Part shown: one piece after another, positions 31,149 through 40,660 of the stretch
Layout of the letters: every line of letters begins with the position of its first letter
How positions within the stretch are numbered: position 1 is the first letter of the stretch
NCBI RefSeq assembly: GCF_004359215.1
Contig: NC_090619.1
Location: forward strand, 1,989,142 to 2,050,952
Source of the DNA: Bremia lactucae
Lineage: Eukaryota > Oomycota > Peronosporomycetes > Peronosporales > Peronosporaceae
DNA: 61,811 nucleotides
Reading direction: 5' to 3'
Translations under genes and position numbers: made by a program
Notes under the pieces: generated by a model
What the model was told of the DNA's origin: nothing
What the model saw: only the letters and a program-made list of their open reading frames with translations
Databases searched by the model: none

Positions 31149-31907
31149 ATGTCGGACTGGCGCCGTGATCTTCAGCTCGTGGGCGTCGTTTTCATAGTCA
31201 CCACGGCGCTATTAGGCGTGATGTTGCACTCGCTGGTAATCTCGACGCTCACAGACACCGAGTGGCTCGCGCTTCGACTGCCTACAACGCTCGAGGCAGC
31301 TCAAGAGCTAGGCAAGACCCTTCAGAGCTTCTCCGAGCGCCAACGAGGTTCACTTTTGCTCGCACACATGGGCTGCTATCTATACCTGCAAACATTTGCG
31401 ATTCCGGGCACCGTATTTTTCAATCTATTGGGCGGCGCGTTGTTTGGGATGACGCTGGGATTTCCTCTGTGCTTGGCTAACAACACACTGGGATCGGTCT
31501 TTATGTTTCTCCTTTCGCGGCGTTTTGGCTACCGCGTCGTCACGCACTTTTTTCCGCAAAAACTCGATCGCTTAAGAAGTATATTGGACGCACATCGCGA
31601 CGAAATGGCGCTGAATATGATATTCCTGCGCGTATTTCCATTCACCCCCAATTGGTTTATTAACATGGCGTCGCCCCACTTGGCCATTCCGCTAGGCCAA
31701 TTTACGTTAGGCCCGCTATTTGGGCTCGTTCCGTACAATTTCCTGAGCTGCAAAGCTGGGCTTATTCTGCGCGAGCTACGATCGCGTGGAGACATTATTG
31801 ATAGCGCCACGACGATGCAGCTTATAGTGGTTGCTATCGTAGGTGGCCTTGTGCTCCCAAGACTAAAGAGGCGTTTTGCCACGACCACTGGTACCAAGCA
31901 TGATTAA
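31149..31907 (+). CDS. TMEM41/VTT-domain (SNARE-associated Golgi, DedA superfamily) membrane protein
   Basis: Single exon, 252 residues from the first ATG in frame (MSDWRRDLQLVGV). An N-terminal membrane anchor is followed by a luminal or cytosolic loop and the VTT domain: YLYLQTFAIPGTVFFNLLGG, then GALFGMTLGFPLCLANN, a half-hairpin, and FLRVFPFTPNWFINMASPHL, the conserved F-R-x-x-P-F-x-P-N-W-x-I-N motif of TMEM41 proteins. A last membrane helix (LIVVAIVGGLVLPRL) and basic tail finish it. TMEM41B and relatives are ER phospholipid scramblases needed for autophagosome and lipoprotein formation; that role is carried over from the family. The frame is intact. Its 5' region is duplicated upstream with element D between the copies. 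Confidence 0.88.
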   Translation: MSDWRRDLQLVGVVFIVTTALLGVMLHSLVISTLTDTEWLALRLPTTLEAAQELGKTLQSFSERQRGSLLLAHMGCYLYLQTFAIPGTVFFNLLGGALFGMTLGFPLCLANNTLGSVFMFLLSRRFGYRVVTHFFPQKLDRLRSILDAHRDEMALNMIFLRVFPFTPNWFINMASPHLAIPLGQFTLGPLFGLVPYNFLSCKAGLILRELRSRGDIIDSATTMQLIVVAIVGGLVLPRLKRRFATTTGTKHD

Positions 31908-33521
31908 ATTGAGTGTTTAAATTACGTTTGTCTTGTCCAAGTTTTTGCTGAATTGAGTAAGTTTCAGATAATTAAAAAAATCTAAAAGCTATCATTCAGC
32001 GTGTATCAAACGCACTATTTTTTTTTTTGTTCGTCGGGACCAAGCTAGACAAAATAAATGTCAGAGATACTTCTTATTCATTCGACGCCAGGCCAATTAG
32101 GTCTGCAGAGCTCTTATTGGGTTTGACTATCACAAGGTGCGTAATTAGATCCCGAATTTTCAGTATTTAAAATGCTAGACACGGGCGGATTTTAATTTTT
32201 TTCTGACAGACTGTAATCGTGAAGGTCTTCTTTCGTTGGAATGGATATGCAAATCTTTTAGATTATTATTAGAGTATACAATTATACGAGTAGTCTGCGC
32301 TGGTGCTCCCTCGCACTGCAGCAGCAATTTTCAATTATTTTGTTTGGCGGGAGTTGTTATACCTTTTAACGATTACTTTCAAACAGAAAAAAAGTTATCG
32401 CGATTACAACTTAAGATTCTGGAATGTGATGCTAAAAATTAATGGCTAGAACACTGCGATGTAAGAAATAGCTAATTAATTTCAAGGGAAAGCACAATAT
32501 CGTTCAAGCTAATGCGAGGTTTAAATCAAGCTGTCGACGTCCTAACTGCAATAAGCCACGAAAATGCAGGCTGTTTTCCGTATCAAAACAAAAGCAGCCG
32601 ACCGGCCGTGATGGCAAAAGGTGGTTCTACCAAGAGAATTCAAGGTGCCTTCCTCTAATATTTTAAGCGCAAATAGGTTTTCATCCGACTTCTATACAAA
32701 CACGTAAAAACTCGCGGTACTCAAAAGTGATTAGCAAGCAACTTAACGATTTAGAGGTATGCCAGCGTCGACGTCCTGTCATGTAAAAAGACGCATTCTT
32801 CACATTGCCGTATTAAGACGCAATTTTTTTTGCGAAGTCTTCGGGGCCGTGTAGGAGTCACTTAGCTTGCTCATCACCAAATAAAAAAATGCTCTTCGAT
32901 CAATCGCTGCAAACTTTCATGTTCCTCGCGAAACAAACTTTTGCGCAATATTGGACGCATATTCCCAAAAACAGTTTATTATTTGCGACTGAACTTCATT
33001 GCAATGTGCGCTCATGAATGTGTTGGAGGTCTCCGCATTGCATAATTCAGAGGAGTGCTATTATGTAAGGCACGAAAATATTCTAGATCGTGTTTTTCTG
33101 TCACATGCAACAGGCTTTCTAGCTACTGGTAGCGTTAAAGACTTGCATTGGCCTTGTATGCAAATTGCCTGAGGTCACTTTAGGTTTTCCGACACTATTT
33201 AAATAACTCATGTTACAGCTCTCCCGTGACCTCAAGAGCAAACGGTTGTATCAGACGATGTACTGTATGTACAGTATTATTTACGCTACTTTTTTTTTGC
33301 AGTTTCCATTTTGAGGTTGTCAAGGATGTAAGAAACTATTTTAAATTTTAAATTTGAGCTATTATGGAGTATTAAGCGGCTAAAAAAGCATCTTCGGCTA
33401 CTATTGCTTGTCAGCTTGAAAATAAAAAAAGTTTTGAAGCAATAATGGACTACGTACCTAATATCACGCTGTACAAGAAATGACTCAAAACCAATAAAAA
33501 CAACACTCTTCGCCTTGCGTC
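31908..33521. other. 1.6 kb without a recognised gene
   Basis: AT-rich intergenic sequence with several homopolymer T runs. A 68-codon plus-strand frame at 32236-32442 has no feature of a real protein. The last ~60 bases before 33522 contain ACCAATAAAAAC, a CCAAT-like element for the next gene. Confidence 0.35.
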
Positions 33522-34142
33522 ATGGCCTTCATGTCGGTAGCTCGTCAGGCACGCGCCACTTCTCGATTCCTCTATTCCCGTATGCGCGTTTGTCCTCTTG
33601 TAGCTAATGAGCAATTCTTGCAGCGAACGAAGTGGCAGCGCTTGCCCTGTGCGATGGAGTCTCCGATCCTATCGACTCGAGTAGGCTTTTTGCGAACAAA
33701 GGTGAGCGAGCGTGTGGTCCTGCCAGAAGAGAACGAAATTGAACCTACGCTAGCATTTGACGACAGTGAAATGACAATTGAAGATGCTTCGATTGAAAAC
33801 TTGCTGAAAGAGCTCAATGAAGTTTTTGAAATTATTGCTGCTGTGCCACTGATGGATGAAGAGGAGTATGGGGAAGTGCGCCAACACTTTGAGAGTGGCA
33901 GTGGTCTTGATGAGATTGATGAACGTGGGTATAATATTAAAGCTGGGACGCATAAGATTTGGAAGGGTGAGCGCGACCTTACAAAGATTGTTGAGGGATT
34001 GGATACCGATTCGGCCCAGATTCTGCAGCGTATCCTGCTCCACACGCTTAATATTGAGAGAAAAGTGCGTGAGATGCTCTCGAATGGTGGAGTTGATCCC
34101 GATGACAAAGATGAGTTGCAAGAAGACAATCAGGTCATTTGA
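33522..34142 (+). CDS. TCAIM-like paralogue lacking the DUF4460 part, probably mitochondrial
   Basis: 206 residues, single exon. The N-terminal ~60 residues are Arg- and Ser-rich with almost no acidic residues, fitting a mitochondrial targeting sequence. Residues about 86-190 (IENLLKELNEVFEIIAAVP ... ESGSGLDEIDERGYNIKAG ... RILLHTLNIERKVREML) match the C-terminal ~110 residues of the neighbouring gene at 34505. It keeps the shared LSTR and VRTKVSER-type junction (here LRTKVSER), but the ~150 residues with the DUF4460 domain are missing. The tail is acidic. ATG choice: the first of two in frame. Function unknown; possibly a shortened duplicate under its own selection, since the frame is clean. 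Confidence 0.75.
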   Translation: MAFMSVARQARATSRFLYSRMRVCPLVANEQFLQRTKWQRLPCAMESPILSTRVGFLRTKVSERVVLPEENEIEPTLAFDDSEMTIEDASIENLLKELNEVFEIIAAVPLMDEEEYGEVRQHFESGSGLDEIDERGYNIKAGTHKIWKGERDLTKIVEGLDTDSAQILQRILLHTLNIERKVREMLSNGGVDPDDKDELQEDNQVI

Positions 34143-34504
34143 GATTGTCCGTTAAAAAAGAAGTCATCTCGACACCATCAAGGTATTGCGGAGATCTTGG
34201 TCGAGCCCGCGTGCTTTGCTTTTGCTCTTAACTTTTGATTCGACACAGGCAATCAAGACGTCTAAGTCCCGTATAAATGATGTACGTATACTTGCACCAT
34301 TGATAAATTCTCCTTATCTTATGTTAGAAATAAAGAACGATTGTAAGAATACCTCGCCGTAAAATGCACAAGAAAATGGGCAACATGTAATTTCAGGCAT
34401 GACCCGAATTTGTGCTCATTACGAAAAACGCATATTTTGCTCTCAAAAAAAGTGATAAATAATTTTATTCATTCTTGCCTTCAGGGCTCTGAAAAGCGGT
34501 GGTA
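34143..34504. other. Spacer between the tandem paralogues
   Basis: About 360 bases, serving as 3' end of the first and promoter of the second gene. AT-rich; no repeat or gene recognised. Confidence 0.35.
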
Positions 34505-35602
34505 ATGGGCTTCGTCGCACTAGCTCGTCAGACGCTTATCGTTTCTCGCTTCCAAATGCACGCGTCTACACGCTTAAGCACAGCAATTCCCTGGCAACAA
34601 ATGCATAAGCACCGCGTGCCTTGCTCTATCGACCCTCCATTCCTATCAACCCGAACCAGCAGCATTAGTTTTGTACGAACAAAAGTCAGCGAACGCACGC
34701 TCCGTCGGAAGAAATTACGCGTCAACAAGAGCCAAAAAGGAGTCAAGGTGCCAATTCTTAAAGAAACGTTGCGCAAGCTCTATTTGCGTACGCATCCGGA
34801 TCTCTTTGGACAGTATCCAACGCAGCAGCGCGCAAATGAGGAATCGTACAAAGAGCTCTTGGGCATCCTGGACGCCATTGAGAAACACAATCAATTTCCC
34901 CCAGCCAAGACCTTAAAACTTCCATTTTTTTTAAAAACACCTATCGAGGGTGAATTTAAAGAAGTCGAGTTGCAACTACGCACGACGGGAGGTGCATGTA
35001 ATACGTTGGTAGAGGAGGCATTGGGTCAATTTTTCAGCAACTGTGGGCTCCCTGAGGTCTTTCAATGGGACAAAGGAAGCTGGGGCAAAAGTGTAGGTAA
35101 ACACGCAGTAGAGAATCCAAATTTAGGCTTTGAAAAGGAAGATGAAACGCATGAGAACGACCGTCACGAGGCCAAGCGCGAAGAACGGCATTCTTCAGCT
35201 CCGGCTTATAATCCCGTGGATCGTAAAGCACCAGAAGATCATTCGATTGAAAAGGTTCTGAATGAGTTAGACGACACGTTGCAGCTTATTGCTGTCGTGC
35301 CATATCTTGACGACGACGACAAGCAACAGCAAGCTATTAAAACTCATTTTGAACACGGATCAGGTCTCGATGACCTCGATGCTCAAGGGTATTCACTGAA
35401 AGCGGGAGTTATTCAATTGTGGCAAGGCGAACGGAATCTACAGGCACTGATTCCTGGATTAGATGGCGACTCGGCGATTCTAATGCAGCGAATTTTGCTT
35501 CATACCGTCGATATTGAAAAGCGTCTCGAGAACGTCATTGCTCAAAGCTCCTTGGACGTTACGAGATTCACTGCGGAAGCTTGTAATCAACAGAGCGAGT
35601 AA
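34505..35602 (+). CDS. TCAIM-like protein with DUF4460 domain, probably mitochondrial
   Basis: 365 residues from the ATG at 34505. Residues 1-60 are basic and Ser/Thr-rich, like a mitochondrial presequence, ending near FVRTKVSERTLRRKK. At about 84-120 LRKLYLRTHPDLFGQYPTQQ and the following RANEESYKELLGILDAI match the J-domain-like start of DUF4460 proteins such as human TCAIM, a mitochondrial protein of unclear mechanism. A charged linker with EDETHENDRHEAKREER follows, then the C-terminal region shared with the upstream gene (IEKVLNELDDTLQLIAVVP ... GSGLDDLDAQGYSLKAG ... RILLHTVDIEKRLENVI). Single exon and intact. Function beyond mitochondrial location is not known. Confidence 0.8.
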   Translation: MGFVALARQTLIVSRFQMHASTRLSTAIPWQQMHKHRVPCSIDPPFLSTRTSSISFVRTKVSERTLRRKKLRVNKSQKGVKVPILKETLRKLYLRTHPDLFGQYPTQQRANEESYKELLGILDAIEKHNQFPPAKTLKLPFFLKTPIEGEFKEVELQLRTTGGACNTLVEEALGQFFSNCGLPEVFQWDKGSWGKSVGKHAVENPNLGFEKEDETHENDRHEAKREERHSSAPAYNPVDRKAPEDHSIEKVLNELDDTLQLIAVVPYLDDDDKQQQAIKTHFEHGSGLDDLDAQGYSLKAGVIQLWQGERNLQALIPGLDGDSAILMQRILLHTVDIEKRLENVIAQSSLDVTRFTAEACNQQSE

Positions 35603-35967
35603 AGATTCTTGGATGACTTTATCGATAAAAGATTATCGCGTTATGTGGGCATTTACAATGAATTAATTGTTAAGCACTGAACTTACATGCCCAAATGCAC
35701 AAAAGATGACACGGCACTAGGACCTGCACCCAGGATTGGAAAGAATAGTGAATTACTTCTTTGAGTCGCTGTCCTAGACAGGAATTAGCTCTTACATAAC
35801 ATCGAGTGACCCGGGGCCGTCAGTTTAGCACGAAATGGAACGGGGTGTACCGTTAAAACATGAATATTATTTCTGTAAGAGAAAATAATAAAGAAGTATT
35901 TACGTTGGAATTGTTATATTCAACTTAAATTCCTAGGTACTTAATTGAAGTAATAAAAAAAAAACCT
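35603..35967. other. No gene seen
   Basis: About 365 bases of 3' flank between the TCAIM-like gene and a transposon fragment; no recognisable motif. Confidence 0.3.
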
Positions 35968-36345
35968 ACCACTTAAGTGTGCTTCATATATATGTGACCC
36001 ACCCTTATGTATGTGATGCACATTGGTACATCCTAGCGTCATCCGCTATGCGAAATACCCAAAAACGATACGCTCGCAGCACATATTAGTCTATCTACAA
36101 AGACGGCATTTATGCTAGGTAATAACAGAAATTTATATTTAATGCGATTAAATATAAATCAGTCTTAAACTTACAATATACTTGATAAGTTTGCACGAGG
36201 AGCCGGATTACCGCTCCCGTGACGACACTTTTATCAGTGTACTTCGTGAGTTGGGTGAGGTCGCTAAGGCGCCCACCACAAACCTCACTGCACGTGAGAG
36301 AAGGCGGTAAATCGTCGAAGGTGTGTGCGTGCGTAGTACGTGGCA
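35968..36345 (-). repeat. LTR of family A, truncated, reversed
   Basis: The reverse complement follows the family-A LTR through the ATTAAATATAAA and CTCGTGC..CACTTACC-type regions, but both ends are damaged and an internal piece is missing. It is opposite in orientation to the gag that follows at 36350. Confidence 0.6.
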
Positions 36346-36349
36346 GCTT

Positions 36350-38095
36350 TAAGTAGCGCCCGTCTACACTTGGTGGAACTTGAAATCCTTCCCACGACCC
36401 GCATCTTTGAGCGTGTACGTGAGGATGAGCCTCAATATCGATTGGACTCATTTCCCCCCACCTCCGAACATCATCGGGAGTTGGCTGAGCAGACGGCGCA
36501 GGGACTTAGGGAACAAGCCATGGCCAGGGTCTTGGGTAGTCTCCTGAGCAACATGTTACTCAGTTGGAGCAGTTTGACGCACTCATGCTCGGACAGCGAA
36601 GGGTCGCGTCCGAGGCACAAAGCCATGCTACGGCGGAGTCTGTCACACAGACTCAGGATGAGCTAAGGCGAGAGCAGGCTCGAAGCGAGGCTTTCAACAG
36701 GACTGTTAAGATGCTCTCCGCTCTCAGCCGAGGCTTATTCGGATGGACCCGCCCAAGTTCGATGGAACTGCAGCGCGCACGATATCCATCGGCTGTTAGC
36801 AGTAAAGCAATGCGGTGTGTCGCAGCTAATCGAAGATGACAGCCCGATGGTGCCGTACTCCATGTCGCACCCGCGCGGTAAAGCCTCAGAGTGGGCTTAC
36901 TCGGCGGGTATAGCGTATTCAAGGTGTTCCCTTCATGGGCGATTATAAGACAAAGACTCGCGCCATGTGCCAGCCACCAAACAACGAGGTGTTGCATAAG
37001 GTGCGCGTTTTCGGGGCGTGGCAGGCGAAGCGATCTATGCAAGAGCATGTGCAGGAGATGCACTAGCTGTCGGGATCAATTACCGTAGGTCCGATTGGGG
37101 AGCACATAAAAGTGCCCAAGTTTATGAACGGAATACGTCATGGCTCATCGTGACAGGCTCTTATTAGAAAGGTGCCGTCAACGATGGAATCCAAATTGCC
37201 TTAGTTGAGGAGAAATTTTACAACAGTGCCTCGGCGATAGCTTGGTATAAGCCGTCGGCCGAGAGAACAGGTGTCACTTCCATGGAGTTGGGCAATGCAG
37301 ACGTTGTCTGTCACAAATGTGGCAAGCGCAGTCATATGAGCGCTGCTATGCCTGGGCCCCTGCTGGGGCGAAGACGCCCAGCAAGAGGAATCCCTTTCCG
37401 AAGAGCGATGGCAATAACCAGCGTGCGAGACGCATGAGTCCGCATCTACCACTGAGGGGTCGAAAAAATGCAGGAGAAAGCTGAGGTAAATCGCTTTAGC
37501 TTCATCGATGGCCTGTTATGGCATCAGCTGTCACCTTGTGATTCCTTGGGAATCTATGTGCCTCATGACACAGACCTCAAGCTGATGACCCTTCACGAGC
37601 TCCATGATGCGCCATCTAGTGGGCATCTGGGCCGTGAAAAGACATTCTTACGAGTGTCAGAGAAATTTTGGTGAACGCACTTATTTAGATGGGTGGCCAA
37701 CTATATTCGCTCTTGCGAACAGTGTCAGCATAAAGCCTGCACCGTCCAGCAGTGCGCCACTGAAGCCGCTACCGATTCCAACCAACTGTTGGAAGTCAGT
37801 AAGTCTAGACTTCACATTAGGGTCGGACGGGGCTCGTCGTCTTCGTAAACGGTCTAAGCAAGATGGTTCATTCAGCACCATGTAAGACATCGATCAAAGG
37901 CAAGTAGGCAGCTCTCTTGTCCTGGATCGCGTATACCGATTACACGAGATGGCCGAGTCCATAGTATTGGACCGGGATCAATGATTTACGTCTGGGTTTT
38001 GGCGACAAGTGCTTGGGCTGCTAGGTGGCGAGTTCCCCATGTCGACTGCAGACCATCCTCAGATCAATGGCCAAACAGAACGTGCCAATCAGGTC
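36350..38095 (+). pseudogene. Family-A Gypsy element with gag joined to integrase by an internal deletion
   Basis: Decayed gag (36340-36840, with EQFDALMLGQRRVASEAQSH) and a zinc knuckle near 37308 (CHKCGKRSHM, final Cys lost by frameshift) are followed within ~150 bases by the integrase zinc region (LHELHDAPSSGHLGREKTF, then RSCEQCQHKA) and the integrase core (SVSLDFTLG; DRDQ; STADHPQINGQTERANQ). Protease, RT and RNase H, about 2.5 kb, are absent. The core is broken by stops and is cut at 38095 by an LTR-T fragment. Confidence 0.7.
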
Positions 38096-38252
38096 GTGGT
38101 GGATAAATAGATATAATGGCCTATACCTATTTATGGATAAGATTTCTGAACATTACTATGTAAGTAATATTCTCCAAATATTCTCTACCTTTTAGATAAT
38201 ATATTAATAAACTATTTATAAGTGTTAATTTTATGTAACGATACACCCCGTC
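38096..38252 (-). repeat. Fragment of LTR T, reversed
   Basis: It matches the left terminal LTR (about 668-823) closely, including CCTATACCTATTTATGGATA and TGTAACGATACACCCCGT. Only the outer third of the LTR is present. Confidence 0.75.
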
Positions 38253-38390
38253 GTAGCATGCGTGCGGCCCAGAACATCTAAGGGCATCCCAGACCTGTTA
38301 TTGCCTCCAACTTCCTTTGGTTTGATTACCCAAAAGTCCATCTAAGAAGTCCACACACCTACCAAAAATGGTAAGCGGAACTATTTAGCA
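38253..38390 (-). pseudogene. 18S ribosomal RNA gene fragment
   Basis: The reverse complement reads as the conserved 3' third of eukaryotic 18S rRNA: AAGTTGGAGGCAATAACAGG, TCTGGGATGCCCTTAGATGT and TCTGGGCCGCACGCATG in order, preceded on that strand by TAGACGGACTTCTTAG-like and GCTAAATAG sequence. The few differences from the universal sequence (for example TTGGAG for TTTGAG, TGGGAT for TGTGAT) show decay. About 138 bp remain, exactly between two LTR pieces, far from any rDNA. Confidence 0.8.
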
Positions 38391-38577
38391 CGAGCCGGAT
38401 TACCGCTCCCGTGAAGACACTTAATCAAAGTACTTAGTGCGTTAGGTGAAGTCGCTAACGCGCCCACCGCAACTACCTCACTGCACGCAAAAGAAGCTGG
38501 TTAAACCGCCTCCTCGCTGTGCTATGGTGTGTGTATAAGTAGAGCGTGGCCGCATTACGACGTGCCCGCTTGCAGTT
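38391..38577 (-). repeat. Fragment of LTR A, reversed
   Basis: Reverse complement of the first ~190 bases of the family-A LTR, ending at GTGCCCGCTTGCA (the TGTAGGCGGGC start, altered). It begins directly where the 18S fragment stops. Confidence 0.7.
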
Positions 38578-38582
38578 TACTG

Positions 38583-39337
38583 ATGCCTGAATTGAGTCCT
38601 GAGCATTTATCGTTTAATTAAAATTCATCAGATAGGAAGATCAATAAAAATCTTGAGTCTGGTTCGCGAGGCGAAAATAGCCAAATCGACCACCCTTACA
38701 ATGAAGCTTAAATTTTAGCCCACGCAATTTTAATTTTAGAGGTCGAGCATAATTTCGAGCGTACACTCGCTGCAGCATATATTTACAGCGGAACATCGTA
38801 GGAAGATGCAGGTATCATTTAGGCCTTCGCTGTCTACTGAAAGTCGTTTACGCTATCACTACATTTAGGTTAGCGTCAGCAGTTGGCGTATGCGTAAAAT
38901 TTTAACGCTCGCTCATACCAGGCTTGCTCCTGATCTGGTAATCGACAATATCAAAGCCGGGTCTAAGAATGGGTCTGGCTTGGTCCCGCCTTTTCGAGTA
39001 CAGCTAATCACACATGCGGAGGCTGCCTATTTGGCGTTACTCGAAGAGCAGCACGCGCACCGAAAGGCCTTATCAAATTACTATAGTGGCCGCTTATGCC
39101 ATATACAACTTAAATAACGTTCCTATAAAGCTCAGCAGTGTGTCCAACAAATGGTGCTGGTCGAATGTACGGTTCCGTACCGCTTGGAGGTCGAAACCTC
39201 AATACCGAACAAAATGGAGTTAACGTTAGACATATGGAATATCATCAAATGTTGACGTTGCATTTTATGCGCAATCGGAGACGCGGTTGTGCCTGTTCAC
39301 GCGCGCTCGCCCAAATCGACGTGTTTTTGACTGCCTC
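38583..39337. repeat. Right arm of the inverted segmental duplication, outside the LTR
   Basis: Counterpart of 22842-24140 in reverse orientation. The plus-strand open frame 38890-39117 (LAPDLVIDNIKAGSKNGSG) partly persists in the other arm in broken form, so the segment may include an old coding sequence that I cannot identify. Confidence 0.65.
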
Positions 39338-39669
39338 TGTAATGAGGCACACATTGGTTGGAGAACCGTTTTGTGGTACCTTTATTGTAATGGGGCACAC
39401 ATCGGTTGGAGAACCGTTGTTGTGGTACATTTACTTTATGGGTAAATACCCTTTTATTCTATTTTAAAATAATTAATTACTTAAATTCCATTTATTATGG
39501 GTAACAAATGTAGTCGCCGCCAGATATATATCTGGCGGCCGAAATCTATTTTGAATTAGCTACGGTAAGGTTTTGAATTTAAATTAAAATTAAAAATGCT
39601 GAGTTTTCCTTTTGATCTTGAAGTCTAAAAGTCTTCCTCTATCTTTAGCAGCGAAGAAGCTCCGCTACA
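39338..39669 (+). repeat. 5' LTR of element B, internally deleted
   Basis: From TGTAATGAGGCACAC to CTCCGCTACA, 332 bp against 484 bp for the 3' copy: about 215 bp are missing from its middle, while the first ~50 bp are tandemly duplicated (a second TGTAATGGGGCACAC at about 39388). A primer site TGGTAGCACTAGTAGTCAAT follows at 39672. Confidence 0.75.
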
Positions 39670-39725
39670 TCTGGTAGCACTAGTAGTCAATCTCTGAGTC
39701 TTTATAAGACTAAGCCTTCACTGAA

Positions 39726-40660
39726 ATGGAAGAGGTCTCAAAACTTATAGAAGCGCAGGGCATAGCGTATGACAAGCTCAAAACTTTATTTGGGCTTGAA
39801 TATGTAAAGTTCAGTATATTCAGGGACCAGAGGTTTTGCATGCAAGGGTTGAAACCTTCATGCGTACGAATCCTCCCCGATCGGCCAGGTTCAGGATCAC
39901 CCTTGCGGCATCTATGCCAACTCGGTATATCTCTGTACCTCGAAGATAGAGCCATGGAGTGGGCACTCTCGTGCAGCGTCCATAGACGACGCTTTTTTTT
40001 CTCATGGGATTCGGTAATTCAGCAAATGACCAGCATGTTTGCACCGCCTGATTAGGCTTTACGCATACGATCACGGCTCATAGCGACTCGACAGGGTAAA
40101 CGAGCCCTAGAGGACCATGCCCAGGAGTTGAGAACACTCATTGCATCTATGCTTCAAGGCCCGATGCAAGAAGCAACTATCGTAAATTTTTTTGGGGTTT
40201 CTCAATGAAGGCGTTGACCGTTCGGAATTATTACGACCCCATCCAGCTACTTTCGAAGACGCAATTGCCATAGCGCTACGCGCTGAGTTCGTCTTTAAGT
40301 CTGCTCGCGTTAGCCCGCCTATTTACCGAACAAGCTCTTCGAGCACATTGGTACCGTCTAATAGACCGGAATTCATGGATCTACGCCTCGTTGAGGAGGG
40401 AGAAAAGGCACTTCAAGCAGTGGAACAGCATGAAATCATTTGTAGATGTTGTATGTGCGGAAGCACGAAACATTTACGTCCGGCCTGTCCCCTACAAAAT
40501 ACTCGTAAAGCTCAAAATAGCACCAATTCCGACCTATACCAGAAATCTGGTACGGTGCGGAAAACGTCGATACCATGTAGGTGAAAACCGCTCTACTGGG
40601 GAAGACCTAGGCTCTGTTAAAACTCTAGGAGGTGAGAATAAATAGAATCTAGCCCCAATT
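39726..40660 (+). pseudogene. Gag of element B
   Basis: Starts MEEVSKLIEAQGIAYDKLKT, followed by the gag core in shifted frames (SWDSVIQQMTSMFAPPD) and FLNEGVDRSELLRPHPATFE. The zinc knuckle CCMCGSTKHLRPAC keeps the CX2CX4HX4C spacing. At least two frameshifts or stops interrupt it (near 40057 and 40190). Confidence 0.75.

Noticed and set aside
32236..32442. Small plus-strand gene in the 1.6-kb spacer
   Set aside because: No motif, unusual composition, no promoter or splice context.
33572..34129. 185-codon minus-strand frame opposite the first TCAIM-like gene
   Set aside because: Shadow of the coding strand; Ser-rich antisense composition and no supporting motif.
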